In this document: piece by piece, positions 33,931 through 46,255 of the stretch
How positions within the stretch are numbered: the stretch's first letter is position 1
How the letters are laid out: each line of letters starts with the position of its first letter
Source of the DNA: Rhododendron vialii
Lineage: Eukaryota; Streptophyta; Magnoliopsida; Ericales; Ericaceae
Direction: 5' to 3'
Assembly (NCBI RefSeq): GCF_030253575.1
Contig: NC_080567.1
Coordinates: forward strand, 37,229,501 to 37,293,500
Length of the DNA stretch: 64,000 nt
Translations under genes and position numbers: made by a program
The notes under the pieces: model-generated
The model's database searches: none
What the model was told of the DNA's origin: nothing
What the model saw: only the letters and a program-made list of their open reading frames with translations

Positions 33931-36166
33931 CCCCTGCTTTTGTGGTCCTCTGCAGTCTTTTTCTTGTTTTCCGTTTCCAGTCCCTAGGGATTGATTTATT
34001 AGCGCCACACCCCTTTTGCTTTTACATACGCTTTGTCGACTTCGGTCCGAATTCAAGTACCGGATTTGTATCCGCTAAAGAAATCCGATCCGATCTGATC
34101 TGATTAAAAGTTCAAAAGTTCATGACTTTGTAGCAACTAAAGAGAGAAGATGTATAATTGTTTGTGTGATATCGTGATGTTTGGAATTTCTCGTCGGCTT
34201 ATCCTTTCGTCAATATAGTTAGTTGTCATTTTTCCTAAATATATTCTCGTGTTTAACTAAACCTCTCTCTAATATATTTTATTATAGTTTGATATGGAAT
34301 ACAATTACTTTCGAAATGGAAAACTTATGAATGATGTCATAAGATATCAGTCAAAAGAGATATCTACCATTTCTCTGCGATGATAATGCCACAACTATCG
34401 TTTTATTCTACCGTGGCATAGATGATTCCTCCGAAGTTCATTTTACTAGTAATTCAATTAAGATCAAGTTATGTATAAAAGATGAAAATCATTATCACTA
34501 GAATACAAAAGTTGAAGCAAAAGAGCCGGCCTATTCTGAGGTAATTCCTCGCTAGATCACGGGCGGCTCTAGTAAATATAAACATCCTGATATGGTTTTG
34601 AGTATTTAAAAAAAAATAAAAATACTAGATGACATTTGACATGACATTAATACCACATTTTAAAATGTCAATAGAAAAATAGAAAACGGTCCAAATCCGT
34701 AATCTTATTGAAAGCACAAGTGTTGCGTAGGTTGCTCAAGTCTTTTGTACCAAATTCGAATTAATAAATCATGTGGCTCATAGGGAATCAGGGATATGCC
34801 ACGGCCGGCATGTAGGACTTGCTAAAACGCAACTACTAAAACTATATATATATTACCAGATATTCCAGTCAGTTTGTATGCATTTTGACTAATTTCGGAA
34901 CCGTGAAAATAACGATCGAGCAAATGCTCTAGTGGCTCTAAATTTTGAAATGCTTGGCTTTCATGTGGAGTTTGAACATGCTATCTCACGGAAGAAAAAC
35001 ATTTGTTCTCAAGTTCATCTAGCCAAATCTTTTGCGATTCTAATAAACTAGTAATATTCAAATATGTCTATCTTCATAAATATCTACAATGATATATATT
35101 GAATATTTAAGCCGTGTACAGATATATCCTTTAATATATGATTGAAAGATATATCAGTGTCTAATGAAATTGCCAACTGTGATAATAATCATTAAAAATG
35201 ACACAGTTTGGTTAACCATATAATCAAATATCTTAATTCCCCACCAAAACTTCTGTCGACAAGTAAGATGGGAAAAATTGTGGGGGTGCACTGAAATAAG
35301 CTCGACACGTGGCATTAATCATTGGTTAATTGGTGAGGTTTTAACAATTTTAAAGTGGTTTTCCTTTCAATTATCAACGATGGTAGGGGGAATGTGGGGC
35401 CCCCCCTTTGCGTTAGAATCAAATTAAAAAAAAAAAATCTTGATTTGGTGATGGCTGGAAAATGCTTTTGTGTGATGGGGATCAGTTTTCAAAATCTTAG
35501 GTGATGTAATTTGTGACACGGATAGGGACCCATGTGGATAATGTTGGTGGGTCCCACGTTGGACATTAGTAAGAGGAAAAAATAAAAATAAAAAAGCCTA
35601 CCAAGCCTCTTTTCTTGGTAATATTTAAAGTCAAAAAAAGTGGCGTTGCCCTAGGCTCGAATTGGAATGATTAATTAAAAATATGATACAGAGAAGCGTA
35701 TTGAAAAAGCAAGTATAACGCGAAAACAAATTTTTTTTAAAAAAAAGATGTTGATTAAAATATTAAATTTTGAGCCAAAAGATTATAAAGATTCGGTAAA
35801 AAGTGCTTTTGTACACGTTTACGCATGTCCTTCGTAAGCATGAGACGAAACGAGACGTAGTTGATAAAAAAAAGTTGAACGATGAAGGAGTGATGGTTAT
35901 TCGTTCGAAATAAATTGGTTCTAGTGTCCTATAATTGGATTGACATCCACAAAAAGACTGATTTTGAAGGACTGAGTGGACCATCGGGAGACGATGACGT
36001 GAGTCTACTCGGCGGTGTGTGCTAGTCACCTAACCAACGATCGTGCGGAAAGATACAAACGTTGATTGATATCCGCAATATGCGTGTTGAAATATGGGTA
36101 GCTTAAGCGAGTTGAAAAACCTTGTGAGCATACTCTACAAACAAATCTGTATGAAAGATGACTTTG
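33931..36166. other. Intergenic region, no gene seen
   Basis: AT-rich, with scattered repeat debris. A fragment 'cgggcggctctagtaaat' near 34560 resembles the ends of dispersed 'ggcgg' repeats. No supportable gene. Confidence 0.45.
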
Positions 36167-36419
36167 AGGTCCTGTTCAGCTGCACAAAAATGATAAGAAA
36201 TGATGGAAAAATCAACTTCTCTGTGATTTGCTTCAACTTTTTTATTGAAAAATACTTTCCTGCAGAATATGTTTTGCCAAAATGAAGAAATTCTTGTTTT
36301 TTGCAAGATTCTGTCAAGAGATCACAGAAAATAAATTTCATTTTCTTTTACTTCCCCTCACTTTACTTTTCCTGAAAACCAATTATTCATTCAATATTTT
36401 CGACAACTGAATGGAACCT
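36167..36419. mobile_element. Possible TIR MITE
   Basis: The left end 'aggtcctgttcagctgc' and the reverse complement of the right end 'aggttccattcagttgtc' are related over about 17 bp. The interior is AT-rich and non-coding. No clear target duplication. Confidence 0.35.
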
Positions 36420-36577
36420 GAGTGACCAAATCAGGTTGTCTGCGTACTGTGTCTACTTTGAAGATCAAATGACTTGTTCGGCCCGTAACTTGTTCGGCCC
36501 GAGGCCCGTTCTTTTATCCTTAAAGGATGTATGAACTACAAATGCCTTGGCAATCTTTGGCCCACGGGAAAAATTCG

Positions 36578-36792
36578 TAATAACTTGTTTTTTTTTTCCT
36601 TTCCAATATTTTATACTCCATGTATCAGCGGAGATTAGTGGAAAATTAGTAAGTTAGTTCATAGGGAGTTTAGAGGGTGTCCATAGCCCTGAACCACTAC
36701 CATCCATCTCTCATGAGGCTCGAACCCAAGCCTCTACTAAGAAAGCGGTGTGTGATCCAAATTGAACTTTGAGCTCAAATTACTAATAACTT
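36578..36792 (-). mobile_element. tRNA-derived SINE with 9-bp target duplication
   Basis: On the minus strand there is a B-box-like 'gggttcgagcctc', a body resembling the SINE at 9339-9517 and a 3' A-rich tail (plus-strand T-run at 36588-36598). Direct repeats 'taataactt' occur at 36578-36586 and 36784-36792. The A box is worn. Confidence 0.6.
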
Positions 36793-36829
36793 AACTAACT
36801 TATATTCTCCATAATTTCTCCTTTAGGTC

Positions 36830-37100
36830 ATGTTTCCTCCAATTTTTTTCACTCCAACTTTTTGGTTTAGTTTAAGTTTTTCATACTAAACTAATTTTTT
36901 TTTGTCAAAAGTTAAGTCGTTTCCACTAAAATAAAACATCAAACACATTTTCTTCTACTAACCCAACCCATTTTCTACGACTTTTAGTTTAGTGAAATAA
37001 CTTGACTATATAGATAGCTACTAGAAAACACCGTTTAGTTTATATTCTCTCATTTTCTCTTCCTTTTTTTCATGGGTTCCAAACAAGCTAACCGCAAAAA
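36830..37100. repeat. Dispersed repeat shared with 59670-59890
   Basis: Both stretches contain 'tactaaacta' followed by a T-rich tract, 'aagttaagtcgtttccacta' or its variant, 'cattttc', and 'cttttagtttagtgaaa' followed by 'taacttg'. The shared order over about 220 bp shows one repeat family, perhaps a MITE. The termini are unclear. Confidence 0.6.
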
Positions 37101-37495
37101 ATTCTTATAGTTTCGTTAAGTTTTCAAGTCGAGTTTTTTCTTTTGTTTTGCTCGGATTAGTCAAGTTATTTCAACTCAAGGCTAAGTGGAGTTTGAAATT
37201 TTTTAACAATTTTTTTAAAAATATTCAAATTTTCAGATTCATCTCGACAATAGAAAATTAGAAATGCACTCCTATAAAAATGTGTACGAAACTTTGAAAA
37301 AAATTTCAAAAAGACAAAATACTAAAAAAAAAATAGTCCACCAGAAAAAGTAACAATCGGGTCTAATCGCACCAATAGGCCCAACCCAACATGTCCGATA
37401 GGCCCGACCCAACTTGTTTGCAAAGCCCATAAATGGCTGCCAGAAAAACTCTAGGTCGCTCTCCTCTTCAGTTTCTCTCCCTTGGCAAACGAACG

Positions 37496-40400
37496 ATGGC
37501 GAAGGAGAAGACGACGACGAGCCAGCAGGATGGCCAACACAAACACTGCCCTAACACCGTCTTCGTCAGCAACTTTCCCTACTCTTTCACCAACTCTCAG
37601 GCACCTCCTCTCTCTTTCTCTCTACATATTTTTATACGTATATATGACACATATAATGATGTATTCTGTTTGAACATGCGTTTTGGTATTGAACGTGTTT
37701 TTGTGTTGGAAACTTTGATGTTTCAGCTGGAAGAAACATTCAGTGAAGTCGGCCCAATTAGACGATGCTTTATGGTTGCCAAAAAAGGTAGTATCCTTCA
37801 GCAGTAATTTGGTTGTTCGTGTTCAATTCTTTGAAATGGTGTCTTTTCACGTATGGTTAGTTTTGATTGTGGGGAAGACAGACAAAAAAAGAAAAGAAAC
37901 TTTTTTAATTGCAATGTGATGAGCTAGGAAACTGATTGTCAAAGCTAATAAGTGACTTCAAAATGTTGGTTTCTGTTTTCTGTTTTCTTTGGACTTTTGG
38001 GCTTCGTCAATGAGGCTCTATTCTAGCTCATTTTGATGGTTTATTAAATTTGTTCAGTGCTTACTAATACTAATACTAATACTAATACTAATCGTAGTTC
38101 TTCAAATTTTTTTTTTTTTTTTGTGTTTGCAGGATCCACTGAACACCGTGGTTTTGGTTTCGTACAGTTGTAAGTTCTTGCTTTCTGTCCTTGATTCACT
38201 ATTTATGTTAGGGTTTTCCGACCAGAATGAGAAATTACACTTGTTGCAATGCCTTCTATACCTATCATTGTTTTCACCCAGTGCACAGTATGCCATATTT
38301 TCTCTTTTCCGAAATTTTGAGACTTTTGCATTTTTCGCATTGCTGTGTCGATTTGGGATATTGGGTAAATCAGTATGCTTTTAAATTCATTGAAAATTAG
38401 TTTGCAATTATGGAGTGCATTAGTAGAGAACTCTGACCAAATCTTGTTTTAAGTATTAGGACCTAATAATTTGCATGACTTGAGAAGAGCTGAATGAGAG
38501 AATATTGGCAACTATGAATCTGAAGTCCGACTTGTAATTGTCTAGCCGGATTAAGTTCAAAGTTACCTGATCCTGGCTGGATAAGTGTTTAAGTAATAAA
38601 GCTGCATGGCCTGCTTTTGTATTAGGCATTTTCGGGTAACATGTTCTACCCAGGTAGTTCATGATCGGGTTCCTCTGTTTCTCTATTAGGAAAGTGAAAG
38701 AGGTTTCTCTAGAATAAAACTCTCTGAATTTTGCATAGCAGTTCGGAATCAGAGAAAAAAGACGGAACAAGTTTCCAAACGAGTTAGCTACATTCTTGCA
38801 CATTTCGGACTTTTGTTGTAACAGAATGCAAGTATGTTAATTGGAATAGGAAGAGAAACATGGCAAAGCAAAACTTATTTTGTTTCTTGGTATGCAGTTA
38901 TGTTTTCATGACTTTTCATTAGGACATATTGTATCTTTTGTACGTAGGATCCTATGGGATATACCTCCTCTTCCTTCTTTTTTGTCAATCATAAATGTTT
39001 CATGTAAGTGGTTAGTTGAATTCTTCCCAATGTCTCATGGCGCAATGCTTTGATGTTATGCAGCTTTTTGGTTAATACATTTCTTGTTTTGCTTTGTTTA
39101 CGTATTGTTCCCCTTTTAATCCCTCACAATTTTGCATGCACTTTAGTGCTGTTACAGAAGATGCGACCCGAGCTATTGAGCTGAAAAATGGTTTATCTGT
39201 TGGAGGCCGGAAAATCGGAGTCAAACATGCTATGCAGCGTGCTACACTTGAGCAACGTCGATCAAAAGAGAATAAAGGTTGATCAGACCCGCTTTTGTTT
39301 CTTGATCTTTAAGTTTTATGTCATTGTCTTATTACTCGCTTTTAGACATGCCTGAGCTGGCTCACATTTCCAGTGGTGGTGCTAAATTTTCCTTTCACTG
39401 TGATCTTTTTATCAGAAGATCCTACAAATACAGAGGACGAGAAGGGTGATGTTTCTTCTGAGGTAGTCAAGCATAAGCAAGCTTCAAAATCTGAAGATAA
39501 AGGTACTGGGTTGTTTTGTTGTGACTAATATGTCCATAATTTTTTTTTTTTTTTGTTATCATCCACTATTTGACGGTTGTGTTGTTTCCAAATGTAGTTG
39601 AATCTGCAAAACCTAGGAAAGTCACAACAGCTTTGAGTGGTACAACTACTGGAGGAATAGGTTCAGATAAGCAGAGGTACCTAACTATTGACTATTCTGC
39701 TTTATGTTTCATGTCGAAGATCTTGAAGTACAAGGTGGGTGAGGAAGAGTATTGATGTAGTCATTTCTAATATCTTTCTTCGTGTTAGCTTTAGGTTTGA
39801 TGATCTACTCTTTAACAATGCTCTTGGTGCTTAGATTTGTCATTTACATGTCCATAAAATGGATTATTCACTTTAACTGTTGAAAAGGATTGGTAGCAAA
39901 ATTGTAATCTAAGTGGATTGCTTGCTTATTGCTGGAACATTTGACTGTAAAATTATAATTTATGCGGGTGGCGATTGCTGAACCATTCTATGATACGTTT
40001 CTGTTATTGTATTTGTTGCGTTATTCTCATATTATGTGTTTGTGTTGATGTCAAAAAGGGTTGCTAGGACAGTCATATTGGGTGGGCTTCTTAATGCTGA
40101 TATGGCGGAGGAAGTTCACGGTTGTGTGAGGGAGTGTGGTACTGTATGTTCTACTACTTACCCTCTTCCAAAGGAAGAACTGGAATACCATGGTGAGGTC
40201 ATTTCCGCTGTTTCTTCACCTGATGATGAGACCCTTATTTTCCGTATTATGTCTTTTGTTTCTTTCTAGGTATTCACGTAAGCTGAGTCTACCTATATCT
40301 TGCTTAAATACACTGAATGACTCAGTTATCATGTTGAAGGATGTAATTCATTTAATAATGCCAATACTTTGTTTTATACTTCTCATTTCTTAATTATGCC

Positions 40401-43400
40401 AATAGTGCTAGAATCCGGGACCACTGTACTTATACTATGGAGTTGAATGATTAAGAGGCCTCAAACATGTGAAATTGTTGCAGGGCTTTCTCGAGATGGG
40501 TGCAAAATGGATGCTTCATCAGTACTTTATACAAGTGTTCGATCAGCTCGTGCTTGTGTTGCTATGTTGCACCAAAAAGAGATTAGTGGAGGATCTGTTT
40601 GGGCAAGACAACTAGGTGGAGAGGTAATGTTTCCTGGATTTTTTGATGGTATTCAATTTATGTTCTTGTCCTATTAAAAGAGACTCACTGTTGTTTGTTA
40701 AGATTTCAATTTGCTTAACATACTGTAATAGCTTTCAAACAGTGAACAATGTTATCAAGTGTTTTGGTTTTCTTTCTCATTCCCAAGAACTTGCGTGTTA
40801 ATTTGTTTAATCCGGCACTTTGAGTCCATTTGGATGCTGGAAGTTGTTTATGGTACGTAAGAATGTTGGTTCTATAATATTGAAATGAAAACCTACCTTA
40901 GAGTGTAGTTAATGCTTCTTTTGGTCTTAACTTAAACTTAAATTTTTTTTTTTTTAATTCAGTCCATTCTTCGTACTTATTTCCCATCCTTGAACTTAAC
41001 TTATATTGTAATTGTATGTGTGAGGCAATTAAGTTTAAGTTTAGAAGAATGGTCGAACTTAACTTATTTTCATTTAAGTTCCAAAAGGGGAGAAAATATA
41101 AGCTAAGTTTAAGTTAAGGCCAAAAGAACGCAGCCACACACACTTACATAAGTTTAAGTTTGGTGATAAATATTGCCACACATACTTTGCATAACTGATG
41201 CATTGGATGACTGCTGGAGACTGTGCCACCATCATCTAGATCTAGGTTTTGGTTAGGTTTTAATAGGAGTTCGATATGGACATGCCGACATGGTAAGCAT
41301 TTGCCTGCTATTTGATTAATGCTTTAGTGAGTCTAATATCTTAGTTCGCTTTCTTACCAGGGCTCTAAGACTCAAAAATGGAAGCTTATAGTCAGAAATC
41401 TTCCTTTTAAGGTTGGTTTTATCAACAATATCACTGTTTTCATACATATGTTTGCATTCATATATCAATGTTATGTATCACTGGTTTCATACATATGCTT
41501 ACAAATTGTAAGCGCAGGCTACTGTTAGCGAGATAAAAGATATGTTCTCATCGGCAGGCTTTATATGGGATGTGTTTATTCCTACAAATTCTGAGACAGG
41601 GTACATTTTCTAGTCTGACTGTCATTCTTTGCTGTCCATTAGATGTCATTTCCTCATTTCCTCATTTGTTTATACTGGTTATGCTATTTTTGCAGGTTTT
41701 CAAAGGGGTTTGCATTTGTTAAGTTCACGAGCAAGCAGGAAGCAGAAAATGTATGTATCTTTACATGTGATCTACACCAAATGCCATGAAAGCTTTAGAG
41801 TTCTCCTAGGTTACACCTTTATAGTTTTACTCTTTTCATCTTCTTTCACCCCACTTTTCAGGCCATTCAGAAATTTAATGGGGAGAAAATTGGTAAAAGA
41901 CCCATTGCAGTTGATTGGGCTGTTCCAAAGAAAGTTTATGCAACTGGTTCTCAGACTGTTGCTTCAGAAGATGGTAAAAGTACTCAATTGTCTTCTACCG
42001 TATTCAATTGTGTGTTAACAACTTAACATATCAAGTATCAACCTTCTGCTAGGTCTATATTGAGTTACTTCTTATTTCGTAGAATAATTAGACTGTTTAA
42101 TGCATTTGTTTCCAGCCATTTTTGTTGCATTGCAGTTTTTCATGCTCTGATAACTTTATGGCTTGTGTGAGTAGTTTCTTGGAATGCTTCTATCGGAGTG
42201 TTCAACTGAATCCACTCCTTTTTGTAGATTGTTTACCCAAAGTGTCTGGATGTTTTTTACTGTGAAGTTAGGATGATAGCTTTGCATGTCTCTGAAGCAT
42301 AACTTGTGTTTTACAGGACAAGACGGGAAGGGTGATGATGGTAGTAGTGATGATTTAGAGGATGATGATGTGGGTAGTGGTGAAAATTCCCAACAATCTA
42401 ATGGGGGTGACGGTGCTTCTGATGACCCTGATGTGATAGGGAAAGAAGACATCCCTCCTGAATTTGATTTTGATGAGGAAGCAGATGTTGCAAGAAAAAT
42501 TCTAAAGAATTTGATCTCATCCTCAACTTCAGAAATATCTACTTCTCTCAATTATGATTCAGACCCACCCAAGGAAAGCAAGCATGATGAAAGGAATGAT
42601 GTACCAAACAAGCCATCTGACGAGTCTGCTGATGTGTCAGGCATAACAAAACCAGATAATTCCGAAAAAATTAAACTGAGAGATTTCAAAGAGGGAGATG
42701 GAGAAGATGACTTGTTGAGAACAATCTTCATAAGCAACCTTCCTTTCGACATTGATAAGGAAGAGGTGAAACAACGTTTTTCTGGATTCGGGGAAGTGCA
42801 ATCTGTCTTCCCTGTTCTTCATCAAATCACCAAGTATGAGTAGCATGTTTTATCCTTCATTTCAAATATTAGTTTTTATATTTATTTGTTTGACGGTAAA
42901 TCACTGGAATGCTGTGTTATCTTTACCATATTAGGCGACCAAAAGGAACTGCTTTTCTCAAGTTCAAAACAGTTGATGCTGTGGATGCAGCATTTTCAGC
43001 AGCCAATGCTGCAGCTGGTTTGGGAATATTTGTAAAAGGTAGGCAGTTGAAAGTTCTGAGGGCTTTGGACAAGAAATCAGCTCAAAATAAGCAACTGGAG
43101 AAGACCAAAAAGGAGGAACATGACCACCGCAACCTTTACCTGGCAAAGGTGAGTTATGTGACTCCACTTTCGTCTCTCTCTCTCTCTCTCTGTTGTCAGG
43201 CTGTTGTTTTCTGCAATTTTATTGGGCTACAGGTGATCATTTAAGCGTGCTATTTACCCTTTTTTTTTAACAGATTTGTTTTATTTCCAGGAAGGTCTTA
43301 TAGTTGAGGGGACTCCAGCTGCTGAAGGTGTTTCAGCTAGCGACATGTCTAAGCGTCAAATGTAAGTACTAAAAGCCTTGTAATTATTTATTTTCGTGGT

Positions 43401-45541
43401 AAAAATCAAGAGAGAAAAAAAGTATATTTTGCTTCAACTTTTTTTAGTTAACATACAAGGTATCACTCCTTGGGCTTGTCCAACACATTCCCTGGATATG
43501 AAAAATAGAAATTAGCCGTCCAATATAGCATTTTGGGTGTCCCAAACGGGTTGTCCGGTTAGATCTGACGTCAAGGTTTCACAACATAAGTTGCTGTTTG
43601 CCAATAAAAAAACACATAAGTTGGTATTTTTCTTTAGGAAGATTCTTATCGAAATCAGTTTTTTTTGGGGGTTGGGGAAAAAGATATGTTAGAATTAGAA
43701 AAGGATGAATCTTGAGAGTATCCCTGAAAACAGCTGAAAAAGGGATATGCAACAACTAACGAGATATGTTTTATCCACGTCAGATGTGCTTCTTGTTGCT
43801 TTTATGGAATTTCACTTTTCACAGCTAGAGTTTAATGCATGCATACTACACAGGTTGGAAAGGAACAAGACGATTAAGCTTAAATCCCCGAACTTCCATG
43901 TTTCAAGGACGAGACTTATCATGTACAATATGCCCAAGTCATTGACTGAGAGAGAACTTAAGAAGCTTTGTATAGATGCAGTTACATCCCGGGCTACGAA
44001 GCAAAAACCTGTGATTCGACAGGTCAGCTGGAGAGTAATCAATGCCTATAGTTTTACCATCTGCATAATTCTGTTCACATGATAACAGTTCCCCTTCACT
44101 TCGCTGCTCATGCAGATAAAGTTTCTGAAGGATTCAAAGAAAGGAGAGGTTGTCAAGCAGAACCATTCACGTGGAGTTGCTTTTGTTGAGTTTTCAGAGC
44201 ATCAACATGCACTTGTGGCTCTGAGAGTTCTTAACAATAATCCTGGTAATTTGTTTCCTTTATAAGTGGGAAATTGGCATATTGTTCTGTTCGTTTGGTT
44301 ATTCACATCATTTTGGTACACCCAGTAATTGGTTCAGAGCTGAAAACAATCAGATCGTATGAAGATAGTTTGGTGATTAGATGCACATTCAGACATTCTG
44401 GATATTAGTGGGTTTTTGGTGTGGGTGGGATCTGTTTATGCGGTCTGTGTGGTCTTTATTTTCAATCTTTCACACCTCGGAGAAAAAAATTGCAATTAGA
44501 ACCTTTTGCAAAACCTATTGTGTCATCTTTTTAAGGTATGCCCTTCATGCTTGTGACGTTTCACAGTCTAACTGGAGATCAAGAGTTAATCCATCCATAT
44601 ATTTCCTTAACATTGTTACGATTTCATTACTGGAAAACTAGAAACAAATGACATAGCTCTCAATCTCATGTCATATGGGACGATGTGAGAAATATGGAAG
44701 CTATTTTAGGGGTGTTAAGCATTCTTACACAATTAGTACTTGATCCCTCTCCCTTTACACATGTAATTTATTTGGTTGTCTGAATTTTCTCTTATATGTG
44801 GTGAAAGTGCTAAAGGGTCATTTGTGCAATTTTTCAGAAACTTTTGGCTCAGAGCATCGTCCAATTGTGGAGTTTGCTCTTGATAATGTTCAAACGCTGA
44901 AGCTCCGAAAAAGTAGGTTTGAAGCACAACTACAGGGTTCACATGGTGATGCAGGAAAAGGCGTGCATCAAAACAGTGATTTGCAAACATCTGATGCCCA
45001 ACCAAACAAGATTTCCGGAAAACGGAAATATGAAGGCAACGCTTACCCACTGAAGGCTCCTAAAACTATAAAACGAGATGGAATAGAGCATAAAACACCG
45101 GGAGGGGTTGCCGCTGAAGAAAGCAGAACTTCTAAGAAGCAGAAAAGTGATCGCACCAGCGGAAATGGAAACAAATTCACGTCAGTTTTAAAACAGGATC
45201 GCTCAAGACAAATGGTAAAGAATAATCAACATGGACGGAGTCACAAGGATCAGAAATCTCACCCAAGTGAAGATCAGGCAATGAATGCTCTTAAATCCAC
45301 ATCTTTAGAGGGTGGTCTTGTGCCCATGAAAAAAAGGAAGTTGCCTGATCAGAAAGAACAGCAAAAACGTCCTAGTTTAAAGAAAAGAAACAAGAACAAA
45401 GACCCTTTAGGGCGAGATGTGGTGGACAAACTGGACGTGCTCGTTGAGCGATATCGAGCCAAGTTTTCGCAACATAATTCTGACAGAACGGATGGTGAAA
45501 ACCAAGGTTCTAGACAGATTCGAAGATGGTTCGAGTCCTAA
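37496..45541 (+). CDS. Nucleolar multi-RRM RNA-binding protein, RBM28/Nop4 type, 18 exons
   Basis: Homologues act in the nucleolus in large-subunit rRNA processing. Exons: 37496-37600, 37727-37787, 38133-38169, 39147-39277, 39416-39502, 39598-39676, 40059-40192, 40484-40623, 41361-41411, 41518-41600, 41696-41750, 41862-41973, 42317-42833, 42935-43148, 43291-43361, 43854-44022, 44116-44245, 44838-45541. All phases close, giving 959 residues (the Arabidopsis relative is about 1000). Visible parts: RRM1 at about 20-97 ([19 protein letters not shown]), a degenerate RRM2 at about 167-258, an RRM3 at about 264-350 ([16 protein letters not shown]), an acidic linker from about 364, an RRM4 at about 493-590 ([15 protein letters not shown]), an RRM5 at about 646-745, and a lysine-rich tail that looks like a nucleolar signal. 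I chose ATG 37496 for its better context. An in-frame ATG at 37433 would add 21 residues. Intron 1 uses a GC donor. Confidence 0.92.
37601..37726 (+). other. GC-AG intron that keeps the reading frame
   Basis: Family alignment from memory joins FTNSQ directly to LEETFSEVG. The only way to do so is a donor 'ctcag|gcacct' with the acceptor 'gtttcag|ctgg'. The intron is 126 bp, a multiple of three, with no in-frame stop. Retention would therefore insert 42 residues into the first RRM. Confidence 0.7.
38063..38092. repeat. Six-base tandem repeat (actaat)n in an RBM28-like intron
   Basis: Five consecutive copies of 'actaat', directly visible. It lies close to the T-rich acceptor tract of intron 2. 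The motif resembles a plant branch-point consensus, which may be coincidence. Confidence 0.85.
40914..41131. mobile_element. Foldback MITE in an intron of the RBM28-like gene
   Basis: The left end 'gcttcttttggtcttaactt' is matched in inverse by the right end, whose reverse complement reads 'gcgttcttttggccttaact'. Arms are about 25-30 bp and the unit is 218 bp. It sits in the intron between exons 8 and 9. No coding content. Confidence 0.65.
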
Positions 45542-45850
45542 TTCTATTATTGTTTTTTTCGTAGCTTCGGTTTGATTCCTCTATAGATCGGGTGTGTTAA
45601 TTAACTTGAAGATTTTCAGTGCAATTTTGAAGAACCTTAGAATTTAGGCAATCTGTTGTGTGTAAGTTATGGTCTAGTGCTTGGAGATGTCTTTCCAGGA
45701 TGGGGTTATAGTGAATGAATAAAGTTGTGGGATGGTATTATGGAATTTTCCTTCGATTATTATTGTTGTTATTATTGTCTTTGATAAATTGTCCCAAATT
45801 CTTGACAGCAGTTAGAGTTACGGTGTTAAGTTATTTTGGAGAATAAAATT

Positions 45851-45977
45851 AGGGGAGTGATTATGCCACTCCTATTTTTGCTAATGCCACTCCCCATTGT
45901 CTTTATTAGATGATTTAATTTGTGAGAGAATGGGAGTGACATTAGAGAAAAGGGGAGTGACAAAATCAATTCCCTAA
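45851..45977. mobile_element. Short foldback MITE downstream of the RBM28-like gene
   Basis: The left arm 'taggggagtgattatgccac' and the reverse complement of the right arm 'tagggaattgattttgtcac' are alike for about 45 bp. Both then continue 'tcc ... taatg(c/t)cactccc'. Unit about 127 bp. Target duplication is ambiguous. Confidence 0.6.
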
Positions 45978-46012
45978 AATTAATTTGAAGATTTTCAGTG
46001 CAACTTTTAGTG

Positions 46013-46255
46013 CTCCCTCCGTCATTATTTATTTGTCATTTTTCGAAATTCATGTCATTTTTTAATTGATTATATCTTGTAATTTATAATCTTAGAGGCG
46101 ATTTTGAAGATATTTTTTAGAATAATTAATTAAAATCTATCAAACAAGATTCATATTACATATAAAAAGTATTAACAATTAAAAAACATAATCAATTTTC
46201 TACTCGGTTAGAATATTACAATATTACGAGGGACTAAAAAATTGGGATGGGAGAG
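46013..46255. mobile_element. Stowaway-like MITE (degenerate)
   Basis: It begins CTCCCTCCGTC and ends with 'gggatgggagag' followed by TA. The interior shares 'ttaattgattata', 'atttataat' and 'aaatctatcaaacaagatt' with the clearer Stowaway copy at 50838-51055. The left TA has been lost. Confidence 0.6.

Noticed and set aside
37433..37495. Upstream in-frame ATG for the RBM28-like protein
   Set aside because: Its context is weaker and the added residues do not resemble the family N-terminus. The ATG at 37496 gives MAKEK..., which is similar in length to homologues. Kept only as an alternative.
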